A stretch of 64,000 bases of DNA from NCBI GenBank assembly GCA_016709225.1, contig JADJEE010000001.1:558001-622000 (forward strand). Reading direction: 5' to 3'. This DNA comes from Deltaproteobacteria bacterium. Its GTDB lineage: Bacteria > Myxococcota_A > Polyangia > Nannocystales > Nannocystaceae. The notes beneath the pieces were generated by a model. That model had not been told where the DNA came from, searched no databases, and was given only the letters and a program-made list of their open reading frames with translations. The translations under genes and the position numbers were made by a program. Shown here piece after piece: positions 45,298 to 57,931 of the stretch (its first letter is position 1; every line of letters begins with the position of its first letter).

Positions 45298-46158
45298 CTA
45301 CGCGCGTGGGCGCGTGCGTCGCAGGCCGAGGACGCCGACCAGCACCAGCACCAGCGCCATTGCCTGCGAGCTCGACAGGAGCAACGGCTGCGCCGGCGGC
45401 AGGCCCAGCAGCTCGGCCAGTGTCGGCGAACTCCACGTCCACGCCAGCCCGCGGCTGGCGTCGCCGCGGAACATCTCGGTCAGCAGGCGCAGCAGCCCGT
45501 AGCCGAGGGCGTAGCGGCTGGCCTGACGCCAGCGCGGCTCGACGCCGCGCAAGCACCGGATCGCGATGAGCACCGCGGCGAGCACGAACAGCCCGATCGA
45601 CTCGTAGAGCTGCACCGGGTGTAGCGGCACGGTCGCGCCGTCGACCAAGGGCGCGCCCTCGGACAGCGCGACGATCGACTCCGGGCCGAACGACATCGCC
45701 GGTGGCGTGGGCCCGGGCGCGCCCCAGCAGCAGCCGGCGAAGAAGCAGCCCAGGCGGCCGAAACCGTGTCCGAGCGCCATCCACGTCGCGGCGAGATCGC
45801 ACAGCGTCGCGAAGGACACGCCATGGCGGCGCGCCAACCACGCCCACGAGGCGACGATCGCCAACAACGAGCCGAAGAACACGAAGCCGGTGCCGTCGCT
45901 GACGAACACCCGCATGGGATCGTCGACGTACTCGCGCGGCATGGTCAGCACGTGCAGGAGTCGGCCGCCCACGAAGGCCCCGAGCGCGAGCGCGAGGTAG
46001 AAGTCGACGAAGAACGACGCGCGTCGATCGGCCGCGACGCCGCGGCGCCCCGCATCCCACCACACACCGGGCATGCTCGCCAGCGTGCCCAGCAGGATCA
46101 GCGTGCCGTAGGCGTTGGCGGTGCCACCCCATGGCAGCTCGAACAGCGTCGGGTGCAT
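45298..46158 (-). CDS. lgt: prolipoprotein diacylglyceryl transferase
   Basis: Lgt transfers diacylglyceryl from phosphatidylglycerol to the lipobox Cys, the first step of lipoprotein maturation. The 286-residue membrane protein has 'WGGTANAYGTLILLG', 'FVFFGSLL', the signature 'LGHGFGRLGCFFAGCCWG', 'HPVQLYESIG' and 'EMFRGDASRG'. The essential Arg and Tyr fall in these blocks. It lies 9 bp after one lspA gene and 22 bp before the other, so the cluster is one transcription unit that covers the first two maturation steps. Confidence 0.93.
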   Translation of the reverse strand: MHPTLFELPWGGTANAYGTLILLGTLASMPGVWWDAGRRGVAADRRASFFVDFYLALALGAFVGGRLLHVLTMPREYVDDPMRVFVSDGTGFVFFGSLLAIVASWAWLARRHGVSFATLCDLAATWMALGHGFGRLGCFFAGCCWGAPGPTPPAMSFGPESIVALSEGAPLVDGATVPLHPVQLYESIGLFVLAAVLIAIRCLRGVEPRWRQASRYALGYGLLRLLTEMFRGDASRGLAWTWSSPTLAELLGLPPAQPLLLSSSQAMALVLVLVGVLGLRRTRPRA

Positions 46159-46167
46159 GCGGATCCG

Positions 46168-46719
46168 TCAGCGCGCGAGCGCGGCTCGATGCTGCCACAG
46201 CGACCACGCGACGACGATCATGCCCAGCAGGAGTGCGACGTCGGCGAGGTTGAACGCGGGCCACGGACGTCCCGGCCAGTAGTACACGACGATGAAGTCG
46301 ACCACGCCGTGGCGCACGCCCTCGCCGTAGACCTTCACGCCGCGGGTCAGGCGGTCGTGGAGGTTGCCGAGCGCGCCGCCCATCAGCAGCCCGATGCCGA
46401 CCGCCGCCAGCCACGCGCGACCGGGCCATCGCCACGCCAGCCGCACGAGGTACGCCACCACCGCGATCGCGACCGCCACCAGCAGATGACGCGACCAGCT
46501 CGCGTCGCGCAGCATGCCGAACGCAGCGCCGGTGTTGAGCGAGAACGCGAAGTGCAGCACGCCCGGGATCGGCATCCGCGGCGGGTGGGGGTGTGGTCGC
46601 AGCTCGTGCCACGCCCACGCCTTGCTCGAGAGGTCGGCCAGCAGCGTGATCGCGGCGGCGATCGCCACCACCAGCAATCGACGCATGCGCAGGGCCGTGT
46701 CGCCGTCTCTGTGCGCCAT
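46168..46719 (-). CDS. lspA: lipoprotein signal peptidase, copy 2
   Basis: This second LspA of 183 residues is about as divergent from copy 1 as two paralogues can be while sharing the loops 'FSLNTGAAFGMLRD', 'MGGALGNLHDR', 'RHGVVDFIVVYYWPGRPWPA' and 'FNLADVALLLGM'. Both catalytic Asp residues are present, so both copies look active. It is the first gene of the cluster. The two copies share the same 'GNLHDR' variant and the same loop insertion, which supports a local duplication. Confidence 0.92.
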   Translation of the reverse strand: MAHRDGDTALRMRRLLVVAIAAAITLLADLSSKAWAWHELRPHPHPPRMPIPGVLHFAFSLNTGAAFGMLRDASWSRHLLVAVAIAVVAYLVRLAWRWPGRAWLAAVGIGLLMGGALGNLHDRLTRGVKVYGEGVRHGVVDFIVVYYWPGRPWPAFNLADVALLLGMIVVAWSLWQHRAALAR

Positions 46720-46774
46720 CGCGAGACCGTCGGGGCTGGCTTAGCACGGCCCGGCCCGGCCGGGATCCCCGACG

Positions 46775-47680
46775 TCAGCGTCGATCGTCGTCGCGCAGCA
46801 GATCGAACAGCGCAGGTCGCCGCCGCCGCGGCCAGTGCTCGGGACCGGCGCCCAGCGCCTTGCGGCCGCGCGAGACCCGTTGGTCCATCGCCTGGCGCGA
46901 GAGCCCATCGAGCGCGAGCGGGTGGGCGGCCTTGAGCGCCTCGAGCTCGAGGCGGTCCTCGCCGAGCAGGTTCGAGAGCGCGTTCTCCAGCAGCACCGCC
47001 TCGGGCAGGCGGAGCTCGCGGAGCGCGGCCTTCAGGCGGGCGCGCACACCCAGCTGCTCCTGGACCTCGTCGCTGCTGCGGCGCAGCTCGTCGATGCGCT
47101 CGTGGGTGCCGCGGAACAGCTGCACGCACGCGGCCGCGAACATCACCTGCAGCGGGCGCACGCCGCCTTGCGCGAGCTCGGGGCGGGCGAGGATGGCCTC
47201 GACCTCCGACCATGCGACCTGATCGATGTCGTCGTCGTGTCCGCCGGTGCGCTCGTAGTCCTGGCTGCTCCACAGCACCACGCACAGCCGCAGCCGCACG
47301 GCCTCGAACACCAGCAGCTCCGCGAGTGCGCGCGTGCGACCGCTGCCGTCGTCGTGTCGCGCGGTGCGGGACAACGCGTCCGCGAAGTGCTCGAGCCGAC
47401 CGTGACTCTCGCTGTCGCCGCCGCGCAGCTCGGCGAGCCAACCGACGATGGGCTCGTCGACCTCGACGAAGAGCGCATCTTGTAGATCGCGGTGGAAGCC
47501 GACCAGCGCTGGGAACCGTGGGTCCCTCACGGCGCGATCCAGGCCCAGACCCTCGGCGCGGGCGGTCGCGGCCTCGTCGGCCACGGCATCGAGCTCGAGC
47601 TGCAGCGCCTGGAGATCGACCGCCTCGGTCGCAGCGGGCACGGGGAGGGCTTCGGTGACCGCGAGCGCGACGGGGGACAT
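46775..47680 (-). CDS. hypothetical helical protein
   Basis: I do not recognise this 301-residue soluble protein. It is mostly alpha-helical and strongly acidic in the first two thirds ('VAWSEVEAILARPELAQGGV', 'MFAAACVQLFRGTHERIDEL'). A C-terminal segment, 'LSRQAMDQRVSRGRKALGAG' with 'HWPRRRRPALFDLLRDD', is basic and could be a sigma-factor-like helix-turn-helix or a nucleic-acid contact. There is no signal peptide. It is upstream of the lsp cluster on the same strand (55 bp); a shared transcript is possible. Confidence 0.65.
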   Translation of the reverse strand: MSPVALAVTEALPVPAATEAVDLQALQLELDAVADEAATARAEGLGLDRAVRDPRFPALVGFHRDLQDALFVEVDEPIVGWLAELRGGDSESHGRLEHFADALSRTARHDDGSGRTRALAELLVFEAVRLRLCVVLWSSQDYERTGGHDDDIDQVAWSEVEAILARPELAQGGVRPLQVMFAAACVQLFRGTHERIDELRRSSDEVQEQLGVRARLKAALRELRLPEAVLLENALSNLLGEDRLELEALKAAHPLALDGLSRQAMDQRVSRGRKALGAGPEHWPRRRRPALFDLLRDDDRR

Positions 47681-47765
47681 GGGCCCTTACCTCTAAGCCC
47701 GGGTCTCGGGGGTCGCAAGGTCCGGCACCGAAATTCACACCCCGAGGCCCCACCGTTCGGGCAGG

Positions 47766-48587
47766 TCACCCGCCGTGTCGGGGATGGGCGAGCGTGACGC
47801 CGAGCCAGCTTCGCAGTCGGTCGTTGCGCACGCGCTTGCCGATCACGCGCTCGTCGGCGTCCGCCCAGATCGCAGGCGGGAGCCCGGCCTCGCGGCGTGC
47901 GTGATCGATCATCGTACGACGCGGGCAGTGATCGTCGTCGACCACATGCACGATGCCGCTGCGCTCGCGCGGCTGTGCGATCGCGGCGAGCACCGCTGCG
48001 ACGGCGTCGTCGCGGTGCACGAGGTTGGTCGCGTTCATGCCGTGGCTCGGTCGCGCGGCCGCGCGTGGACCCGTCGCCTCGCCGCCGTACAGCCGCGCGA
48101 GCTCGCGGCCGGGGCCGTACAGCCCGCCCATGCGGAGCACGAACCATGGCGTGCCCGCGCGCCCGCAAGCCTCGGCGACCAGCCCCTCGGCCTGCCGCTG
48201 GACGCGACCGCGCTCGTGCTCGGGCCACGCCGTGCAGTCTTCGTCGAGCTCGGCGTCGAGATCCGGCAGCGCCGACGTCGAGCCGATCCACACCAGGCGA
48301 CGCGAGGGCGCGTGGGGCAGCGCGGCGAGCATGCGGCGCGCACCCTCGAGGTACACCGCCTCGCGCCCTTGGTCGCGGCCGGGGGCGACGGCGACGACCC
48401 AGGTGTCGGCGCGGACAATCGCATGCGTGCGCACGTCGTCGCGCAGCAGGTCGAGCGCGTGGAGCTCGATGTCGGCCCCGAGTGCCGGCGATCGCGTGCC
48501 GCTGCGGGTGGTCGCCATCACGTCGCCCGGCAGCGCCGCAGCGACCGCCGCACCGAGCCAACCCGCGCCGAGGACCGCGACCGTCAC
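47766..48587 (-). CDS. NAD(P)-dependent epimerase/dehydratase family protein (YeeZ-like)
   Basis: This 273-residue extended SDR protein begins with the Rossmann motif 'VAVLGAGWLGAAVAAAL'. Later 'RLVWIGSTSALPDLDAELDE' carries the strand and Ser of the active site; the usual Tyr-x-x-x-Lys is not obvious ('AWPEHERGRVQRQAEGLV' replaces it). 'LRMGGLYGPGRELARL' and 'NLVHRDDAVAAVLAAI' are typical of YeeZ-type members, so it may be an NAD(P)-binding protein without SDR catalysis. GTG starts it. It is divergent from dusA with 64 bp between. Confidence 0.78.
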   Translation of the reverse strand: MTVAVLGAGWLGAAVAAALPGDVMATTRSGTRSPALGADIELHALDLLRDDVRTHAIVRADTWVVAVAPGRDQGREAVYLEGARRMLAALPHAPSRRLVWIGSTSALPDLDAELDEDCTAWPEHERGRVQRQAEGLVAEACGRAGTPWFVLRMGGLYGPGRELARLYGGEATGPRAAARPSHGMNATNLVHRDDAVAAVLAAIAQPRERSGIVHVVDDDHCPRRTMIDHARREAGLPPAIWADADERVIGKRVRNDRLRSWLGVTLAHPRHGG

Positions 48588-48651
48588 GTGCGGGCGACGA
48601 TAGCACCTGTGCTTGCGGTCGCCGCCACCGCGGTCGCACCATCATCGGCGC

Positions 48652-49617
48652 ATGCCCGCGCCCTGGCGCTTCAGCGTCGCGCCGATGATGGACCGGACGG
48701 ATCGCCACTTCCGGTGGCTGTTCCGGCACATCAGCGCCGGCGCGCTGCTGTACACGCCGATGATCGCGGCCGACGCGATCGTCCGCGGGCGCGCCGACGC
48801 CGAGCTCGCGCACGAGCCGTGCGAGCAACCCCTGGCGCTGCAGCTGGGCGGCAGCGAGCCCGCCACGCTGGCCGCTGCCGCGCGCATCGGCGCCGCGCGG
48901 GGCTTCGTCGAGATCGATCTCAACTGTGGCTGTCCCTCGCCGACCGCGGCGTCGTCGCGCTGGGGTGTCGCGCTGATGGACGAGCCCGCACGGGTCGCCG
49001 AGATGGTCGCCGCCATGGTCGCGGTCGCCGGCGTCGACGTCACGGTCAAGCACCGACTCGGCATCGCGGGTCGCGACCACGTCGAGCGCCTGCACGCATT
49101 CGTCGACGCGGTCGCGTCGGCCGGCGCGGCGCGGGTGATCGTGCACGCGCGTGCCGCCGTGCTCGGCGGGCTTGCGCCCGCGCGCAACCGCAGCGTGCCG
49201 CCGCTGCGGCCCGACGAGGTGCACGCGCTGGTGGCCGCTCGGCCGGGCCTGCCCGTCATCTACAACGGTGGCCTCCTGACCCCCGCCGACGCGGCCGAGC
49301 GCCTGCGCGACGATCGACTGGCCGGCGTGATGATCGGTCGATCGGCCTACGACGACCCCTGGGCGTGGCGCGAGGTCGACCCGTGGCTGTACGGTGTGCC
49401 GGCGCCGACCGGCTCGCGCCGCGAGATCGCGGTGGCGCTGCGCGAGCGCGCGCAGGCATGGGCGCGTACCGGTGCTGACCCCTACGCGGTGACCCGGCAT
49501 GCGATGGGTCTGTGGCGCGCGCTCCCGGGGGCGCGACGGGCCCGCGCCGCGGTGGCCTCGCTGGCGCGCGGGGGTGGCCTCGCGGCGCTCGATGCCGCGA
49601 TTGCGGTCCTGCCGTGA
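48652..49617 (+). CDS. dusA: tRNA-dihydrouridine synthase DusA
   Basis: Dus enzymes reduce uridines in the tRNA D-loop using FMN and NADPH; DusA makes D20/D20a. The 321 residues have the DusA opening 'FSVAPMMDRTDRHFRWLFRH', then 'LLYTPMI' and 'QPLALQLGGSEPATLAAAAR'. The catalytic Cys lies in 'EIDLNCGCPSP'. 'VTVKHRLGI', 'RVIVHARAAVLGGLAP' and 'PVIYNGGL' are FMN and phosphate contacts. ATG 48652 is right for the family; an earlier start would add only shadow-like residues. The last 30 residues are Ala/Arg-rich. Confidence 0.93.
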   Translation: MPAPWRFSVAPMMDRTDRHFRWLFRHISAGALLYTPMIAADAIVRGRADAELAHEPCEQPLALQLGGSEPATLAAAARIGAARGFVEIDLNCGCPSPTAASSRWGVALMDEPARVAEMVAAMVAVAGVDVTVKHRLGIAGRDHVERLHAFVDAVASAGAARVIVHARAAVLGGLAPARNRSVPPLRPDEVHALVAARPGLPVIYNGGLLTPADAAERLRDDRLAGVMIGRSAYDDPWAWREVDPWLYGVPAPTGSRREIAVALRERAQAWARTGADPYAVTRHAMGLWRALPGARRARAAVASLARGGGLAALDAAIAVLP

Positions 49618-49739
49618 CCTCGATCGATGGGATCATCGACGGGATCGTGGTCGCGCCGATGGGCGTGCCGTGCCACCATCGTCGCCGGGGTCATCGCGCG
49701 ACGCGCGGGACCTCGAGGATGGGAGTGACGAGGGCGGCG

Positions 49740-52409
<2,670 letters not shown>

Positions 52410-52421
52410 GATGGTGCTCCG

Positions 52422-52787
52422 ATGGCGACCATCACGCTCGAGAACGTAGACCCCGTCAACATCGTGCCCTCGCAGGTGGGAGCCGCCTTGGTGGTGTCGG
52501 TCAACGGCGTGCAGGTCGGCACCATCATCGACGAGTTCGATCCCAACCCCGGGGTCATGAAGGTGTTCGTGCAGGACCTCTCGAGCAGCGCGCCCGTGAG
52601 CGCGCAGTGGCGGTCGTCGTCGGGCGGGCCGTGGGTGCCGTTCACGCCGGCGCGCGGCGGTGCGACGGCGGAGTTCACGGTGCCGGCCGCGGGGGCCCCG
52701 GATGCATCGTTCGATCTCGCGATCAGTGCGGGCGGCATGCAGGCCAGCCCCAATCCGCGGCTCATCCTGCGCACCAAGATCAAGTAG
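52422..52787 (+). CDS. small beta-rich protein after the kinase gene
   Basis: The 121-residue protein has no signal peptide, cysteine or helix-rich segment. It looks like an immunoglobulin-like beta sandwich with alternating hydrophobic residues ('LVVSVNGVQVGTIIDEFDPN', 'MKVFVQDLSSSAPVSAQWRS', 'SFDLAISAGGMQASPNPRLI'). It starts 13 bp after the kinase gene, with ATGGCG 52422 and a modest ribosome site. I do not recognise a family. Position suggests it is cotranscribed with the kinase. Confidence 0.7.
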   Translation: MATITLENVDPVNIVPSQVGAALVVSVNGVQVGTIIDEFDPNPGVMKVFVQDLSSSAPVSAQWRSSSGGPWVPFTPARGGATAEFTVPAAGAPDASFDLAISAGGMQASPNPRLILRTKIK

Positions 52788-52796
52788 CGCGCCGGC

Positions 52797-54056
52797 TCAA
52801 GCCAGGCGCACGCGCAGGCGCAGCTGCTTGCCCGCCTGCAATCGCAGGGTGCGGTCCTCGAAGTCGGCGCCCGCGAGCACGCGCTCTGGCTCGGTGCAGC
52901 GGGCCCCGTCGAGCCGCACGGCGCCGCCCTCGATGCGCTCGCGCGCGGCTCGCTTGCTCGGGAATGCCGCGACCTTCGGATCGACCACGAGCTCGATCAG
53001 CTTGATGGTCTCGACGTCGAGTTCGACCAGCGGTACCGCGCTCCAGTCGTCGCCGCCGCCGAAGGCCTGGCGAGCGGCGGCCTGGGCCGCGCTCGCGGCC
53101 TCCTGGCCGTGGCAGATGGCGGTCGCTTCGAACGCGAGCCGCTGCTTCACCTCGCGTAGCGCCGCGCCCTCGGCCTGGCATAGCGCGTCGATCTCGGCGA
53201 CCGGCAGGTCGGTGAAGATCGCCAGCATGCGCCGGACGTCGCGGTCGTCGCAGCCGACGAAGTACTGGTAGTAGTCGAAGGGCGAGCACATGCTGCCGTC
53301 GAGCCACACCGAGCCGGCCTCGCTCTTGCCCATCTTGCGGCCGTCGGCGGTGGTCAGCAGCGGGAACGTGAGGCACTGCGCGGCGGTGCCCGAGCCGCCG
53401 GCCATGCGCCGCACCAGCTCGACGCCGGCGATGATGTTGCCCCACTGATCGGAGCCACCGAGCTGGAGCACGCAGCCGTGGTCGCGGTGCAGGCGGTAGA
53501 AGTCGTAGGCCTGCAGCAGCTGGTAGTTGAACTCGATGAACGACAGCGGCTGCTCGGCCTCGAGCCGATCGCGGTAGGTCTTGCTCGCGACCATGCGATT
53601 GACGGTGAAGTGCACGCCGACGTCGCGCAGGAACTCGATGTAGCCCAGCTGCGACAGCCAGCTGTAGTTGTCGAACACCTGCGGCGCGGGCTCGCCGTCG
53701 AGGACGCGCGCGAAGATGCGGGCGATGCCCTCGGTGTTGCGCGCGATGGTGGTGTCGTCGAGCAGCTTGCGCGTCTCCTGCTTGCCGCTCGGGTCGCCGA
53801 TGCGCGCGGTGCCCGAGCCCAGCACGACGATGGGCCGGTGGCCGAGCCGCTGCAGGCGGCGCATGGCCATCACGCAGACCATGTTGCCGACGTGCAGCGA
53901 CGGCGCGGTGGGGTCGTAGCCGATGTAGAACGTCACCGGCCCGGCCGCGAGCAAGGCATCGAGCGCGGCCGGGTCCGAGACCTGCTCGATGAAGCCGCGG
54001 GCGGCGAGCTCGCGCAGCGCGGGCGAGGTGTACGCGAAGTCGGTGGGGTCGGTCAT
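52797..54056 (-). CDS. tyrS: tyrosyl-tRNA synthetase
   Basis: TyrRS charges tRNA-Tyr. The 419 residues have the class I HIGH-type motif in 'YIGYDPTAPSLHVGN', the tyrosine pocket 'FIEFNYQLLQAYDFYRLHRD', 'LQLGGSDQWGNIIAG' and the KMSKS-type 'GRKMGKSEAGSVWLD'. A C-terminal S4-like RNA-binding domain ('PSKRAARERIEGGAVRLDGA') completes it. This arrangement is the TyrRS form of most bacteria. ATG 54056; it converges with the small beta protein and is downstream of zapA. Confidence 0.95.
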   Translation of the reverse strand: MTDPTDFAYTSPALRELAARGFIEQVSDPAALDALLAAGPVTFYIGYDPTAPSLHVGNMVCVMAMRRLQRLGHRPIVVLGSGTARIGDPSGKQETRKLLDDTTIARNTEGIARIFARVLDGEPAPQVFDNYSWLSQLGYIEFLRDVGVHFTVNRMVASKTYRDRLEAEQPLSFIEFNYQLLQAYDFYRLHRDHGCVLQLGGSDQWGNIIAGVELVRRMAGGSGTAAQCLTFPLLTTADGRKMGKSEAGSVWLDGSMCSPFDYYQYFVGCDDRDVRRMLAIFTDLPVAEIDALCQAEGAALREVKQRLAFEATAICHGQEAASAAQAAARQAFGGGDDWSAVPLVELDVETIKLIELVVDPKVAAFPSKRAARERIEGGAVRLDGARCTEPERVLAGADFEDRTLRLQAGKQLRLRVRLA

Positions 54057-54075
54057 GCGGGTCTCTTCGGTGACG

Positions 54076-54375
54076 CTACAGCTCGTCGAGTCGACGGGCG
54101 TGTTCCTGCAACGCGAGCTCGAGCGCGTCGAGCTTGGCACCGACGCGCTGGCGGAACTGACGGTGGAGGTCCTTCTCGCGGAACAGCTCGTCGGCGAGCT
54201 GGATCGCGACCAGCAGCGCCGCGCGCTGGAGGCTGAAGCTGGCGCGGCCGCCAGGCACGAGCTGGCGCAGCTGCGCGTCGACGTAGTCGGCCAGCTCCTG
54301 CACGTACTGCGGGCCCTCGTCGCTGCGGATCGTCAGGCGCTGCCCGGCGATCTCGACCTCGACGCTGTGCTTCAC
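54076..54375 (-). CDS. zapA: cell division protein ZapA
   Basis: ZapA binds FtsZ and promotes ring bundling at division. The 99-residue protein has the family's N-terminal beta part 'VEVEIAGQRLTIRSDEGPQY', then 'VQELADYVDAQLRQLVPG' and 'SLQRAALLVAIQLADELFRE', followed by a C-terminal coiled coil. GTG 54375 overlaps the prfA stop as GTGA, so translation is coupled. It reads in the same direction as tyrS 19 bp downstream. Confidence 0.88.
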   Translation of the reverse strand: MKHSVEVEIAGQRLTIRSDEGPQYVQELADYVDAQLRQLVPGGRASFSLQRAALLVAIQLADELFREKDLHRQFRQRVGAKLDALELALQEHARRLDEL

Positions 54376-55454
54376 GGCCGCTCCCCCTGCGACTCGGCCA
54401 GGCGCTCGGCCTCGTCGTGGGCGCACAGCGCGTCGACGACGTCGTCGAGATCGCCGGCCATGAAGCCGTCGATGTTGTGCCGCGTGAGGCCGATGCGGTG
54501 ATCGGTCACGCGATCCTGCGGGAAGTTGTAGGTGCGGACCTTCTCCGAGCGATCGCCGGAGCCCACCTGCGACTTGCGAGCTGCCGCGCGCGCGACCTGC
54601 TGCTTCTGTAGCTCGACGTCGAGCAGCTTGGTGCGCAGCATCGTCATCGCGATCTCGCGGTTCTTGATCTGCGACTTCTCCTGCTGCGACTCCACCACGA
54701 TGCCCGACGGCACGTGGGTGATGCGGACCTTGCTGTCGGTGGTGTTGACGTGCTGCCCGCCCGAGCCCGACGAGCGCATGGTGTCGACCCGCAGGTCGGA
54801 CTCGTTGACGTGCACGTCGACCTCGTCGGCCTCGGGCATGATCGCGACGGTCGCCGCGGAGGTGTGGATGCGGCCCTGGGCCTCGGTCGCGGGCACGCGC
54901 TGCACCCGGTGCACGCCCGACTCGAACTTGAGGCGGCCGTAGACGTTCTTACCCCGGACCACGCAGATGACCTCCTTCAGACCGCCGGCGGCGGCGTCCG
55001 ACGCCGTCAGCGGCTCGATCTTCCAGCCCTGGCGCTCGGCATAGCGGCTGTACATGCGCCACAGCTCGCCGGCGAACAGCGCGGCCTCTTCGCCACCGGT
55101 GCCGGCGCGGATCTCGAGCAGCACGTCGCGACCGTCGTTGGGATCGCGCGGCAGCAGCAGCTTCTGCAGCTCGCCGTCGAGCCGCGCGAGTCGCTCCCGC
55201 AGCGGCGGCAGATCGGCCTCGGCGAGCTCGCGCATGTCGGGGTCGCCGAGCAGCGCGCGGGTCTGCTCGAGCTCGCGCTCGACGTTCTGGTACTCGCCGA
55301 AGGCCTCGGCCACCGGACGCAGCTCGGCGTGCTCGCGCGACAGCGAGAGGAAGCGAGTCTTGTCACCGACGATCTCCGGCGCGCACAGCATCTCTCCGAG
55401 CTCGTCGTGGCGCTCGTGGATGTCTTCGAGTTTGCGGCGCAGCTGGGTGTCCAT
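54372..55454 (-). CDS. prfA: peptide chain release factor 1
   Basis: RF1 ends translation at UAA and UAG. The 360 residues have the 'GVHRVQRVPATEAQGRIHTS' block, then 'MRSSGSGGQHVNTTDSKVRI' with the GGQ that triggers peptide release and 'VVESQQEKSQIKNREIAMTM'. The 'NTTDS' after GGQ (RF2 has NRTES) favours RF1. ATG 55454. RF1 Gln is methylated by PrmC, not seen here. Confidence 0.94.
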   Translation of the reverse strand: MDTQLRRKLEDIHERHDELGEMLCAPEIVGDKTRFLSLSREHAELRPVAEAFGEYQNVERELEQTRALLGDPDMRELAEADLPPLRERLARLDGELQKLLLPRDPNDGRDVLLEIRAGTGGEEAALFAGELWRMYSRYAERQGWKIEPLTASDAAAGGLKEVICVVRGKNVYGRLKFESGVHRVQRVPATEAQGRIHTSAATVAIMPEADEVDVHVNESDLRVDTMRSSGSGGQHVNTTDSKVRITHVPSGIVVESQQEKSQIKNREIAMTMLRTKLLDVELQKQQVARAAARKSQVGSGDRSEKVRTYNFPQDRVTDHRIGLTRHNIDGFMAGDLDDVVDALCAHDEAERLAESQGERP

Positions 55455-55661
55455 GGCGCAGGTCGGTGCCTTGGTCGGGCGAGGGTGGTCGTGGGCCCCG
55501 CGCGGGGACCGGCGATCGGACGGCCCTTCGCGGGTCGGACTCGGGCGACAGTGTAGTGCCGTGGGCCCTCGTCGCGAAACACCACCCTCGCGCGGGCGAT
55601 ACGGCCAAGGCCATGGCGCGTCCGCGGCAGGCTTGATAAGAGGTGGCCCCTGGAGAGGCCG

Positions 55662-57116
<1,455 letters not shown>

Positions 57117-57277
57117 ACGCTTTCGCGCCCGTGCACGCCACAAGTGCTAAGCTGCGGGCTTCAACGAGGCGCGTTCCCCCAGGGCGCGTCCGCACCGAAC
57201 CAAGGTCCGGTCACCCGCGGGTCTGACCAGCCCGAGTGCCGACAAGGCCGGACCCTCACCCATGGAGATCATCCGTC

Positions 57278-57931
57278 ATGCGAGTCTCGCCCCATGGGCC
57301 GAAGCCCGATTGGACTGCAATGGAGACAGCCTTCGAGCACAACGCGCCCGAGACCCATAGCTACCTCGACCTGAAGACCGGCCAGGTCGCCACGATCGTC
57401 GACTCGCGCCCCGAGGACGACGAGAAGCGTCAGCTCATCCGCCGCAGCGAGGGCCGCTTCGTGCACCTCGATCCGGCGTCGTCCCGCGAGCAGTACCGCT
57501 GGATGGAGCGCTTCGTACAGTCGGTCGCCGACGACGCGTTGCGCGAGCGGCTGATCCTCGCAATCGACGGCAAGGGCGCGTTCCGACGCTTCAAGGACGT
57601 ATTGCTGTCGTATCCGGTCGAGCGCGACCGGTGGTTCACCTACCGCGGCAACCTGCTGCACATCTACATCAACGGCTGGCTCGAGGCCCAGGACATCCTG
57701 CTCGGTGAGGAGCCGCCGTGGGGCATCCCGGATCAGCCGCCCGAGCCCGACATCCCGCTGGAGAAGCCCATCGGGCAGCGCGGCGAGGGCCCCACCGAGA
57801 CCCTGCGTCGACAGGCGCGCGAGCTGGTCGACACCTTGCCCGCGCTCGAGCTACCGGCCCTCATCGCGTACATTCGCTTCCTCAGCGACCGTGCGCCGTC
57901 GGTGGTCGAGGGCGCCGAGCGACCCGAGTGA
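57278..57931 (+). CDS. UPF0158 family protein
   Basis: The 217-residue protein carries the UPF0158 signature: 'ETHSYLDLKTGQVATIVDSR', 'GRFVHLDPASSREQYRWMER', 'FVQSVADDALRERLILAIDG' and 'KGAFRRFKDVLLSYP'. The family has no known biochemical function; members are soluble. The extra C-terminal 60 residues are acidic/Pro-rich then helical. ATG 57278 follows GGAG by 9 bases and fits the family N-terminus. Its stop overlaps the next gene as GTGA. Confidence 0.85.
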   Translation: MRVSPHGPKPDWTAMETAFEHNAPETHSYLDLKTGQVATIVDSRPEDDEKRQLIRRSEGRFVHLDPASSREQYRWMERFVQSVADDALRERLILAIDGKGAFRRFKDVLLSYPVERDRWFTYRGNLLHIYINGWLEAQDILLGEEPPWGIPDQPPEPDIPLEKPIGQRGEGPTETLRRQARELVDTLPALELPALIAYIRFLSDRAPSVVEGAERPE

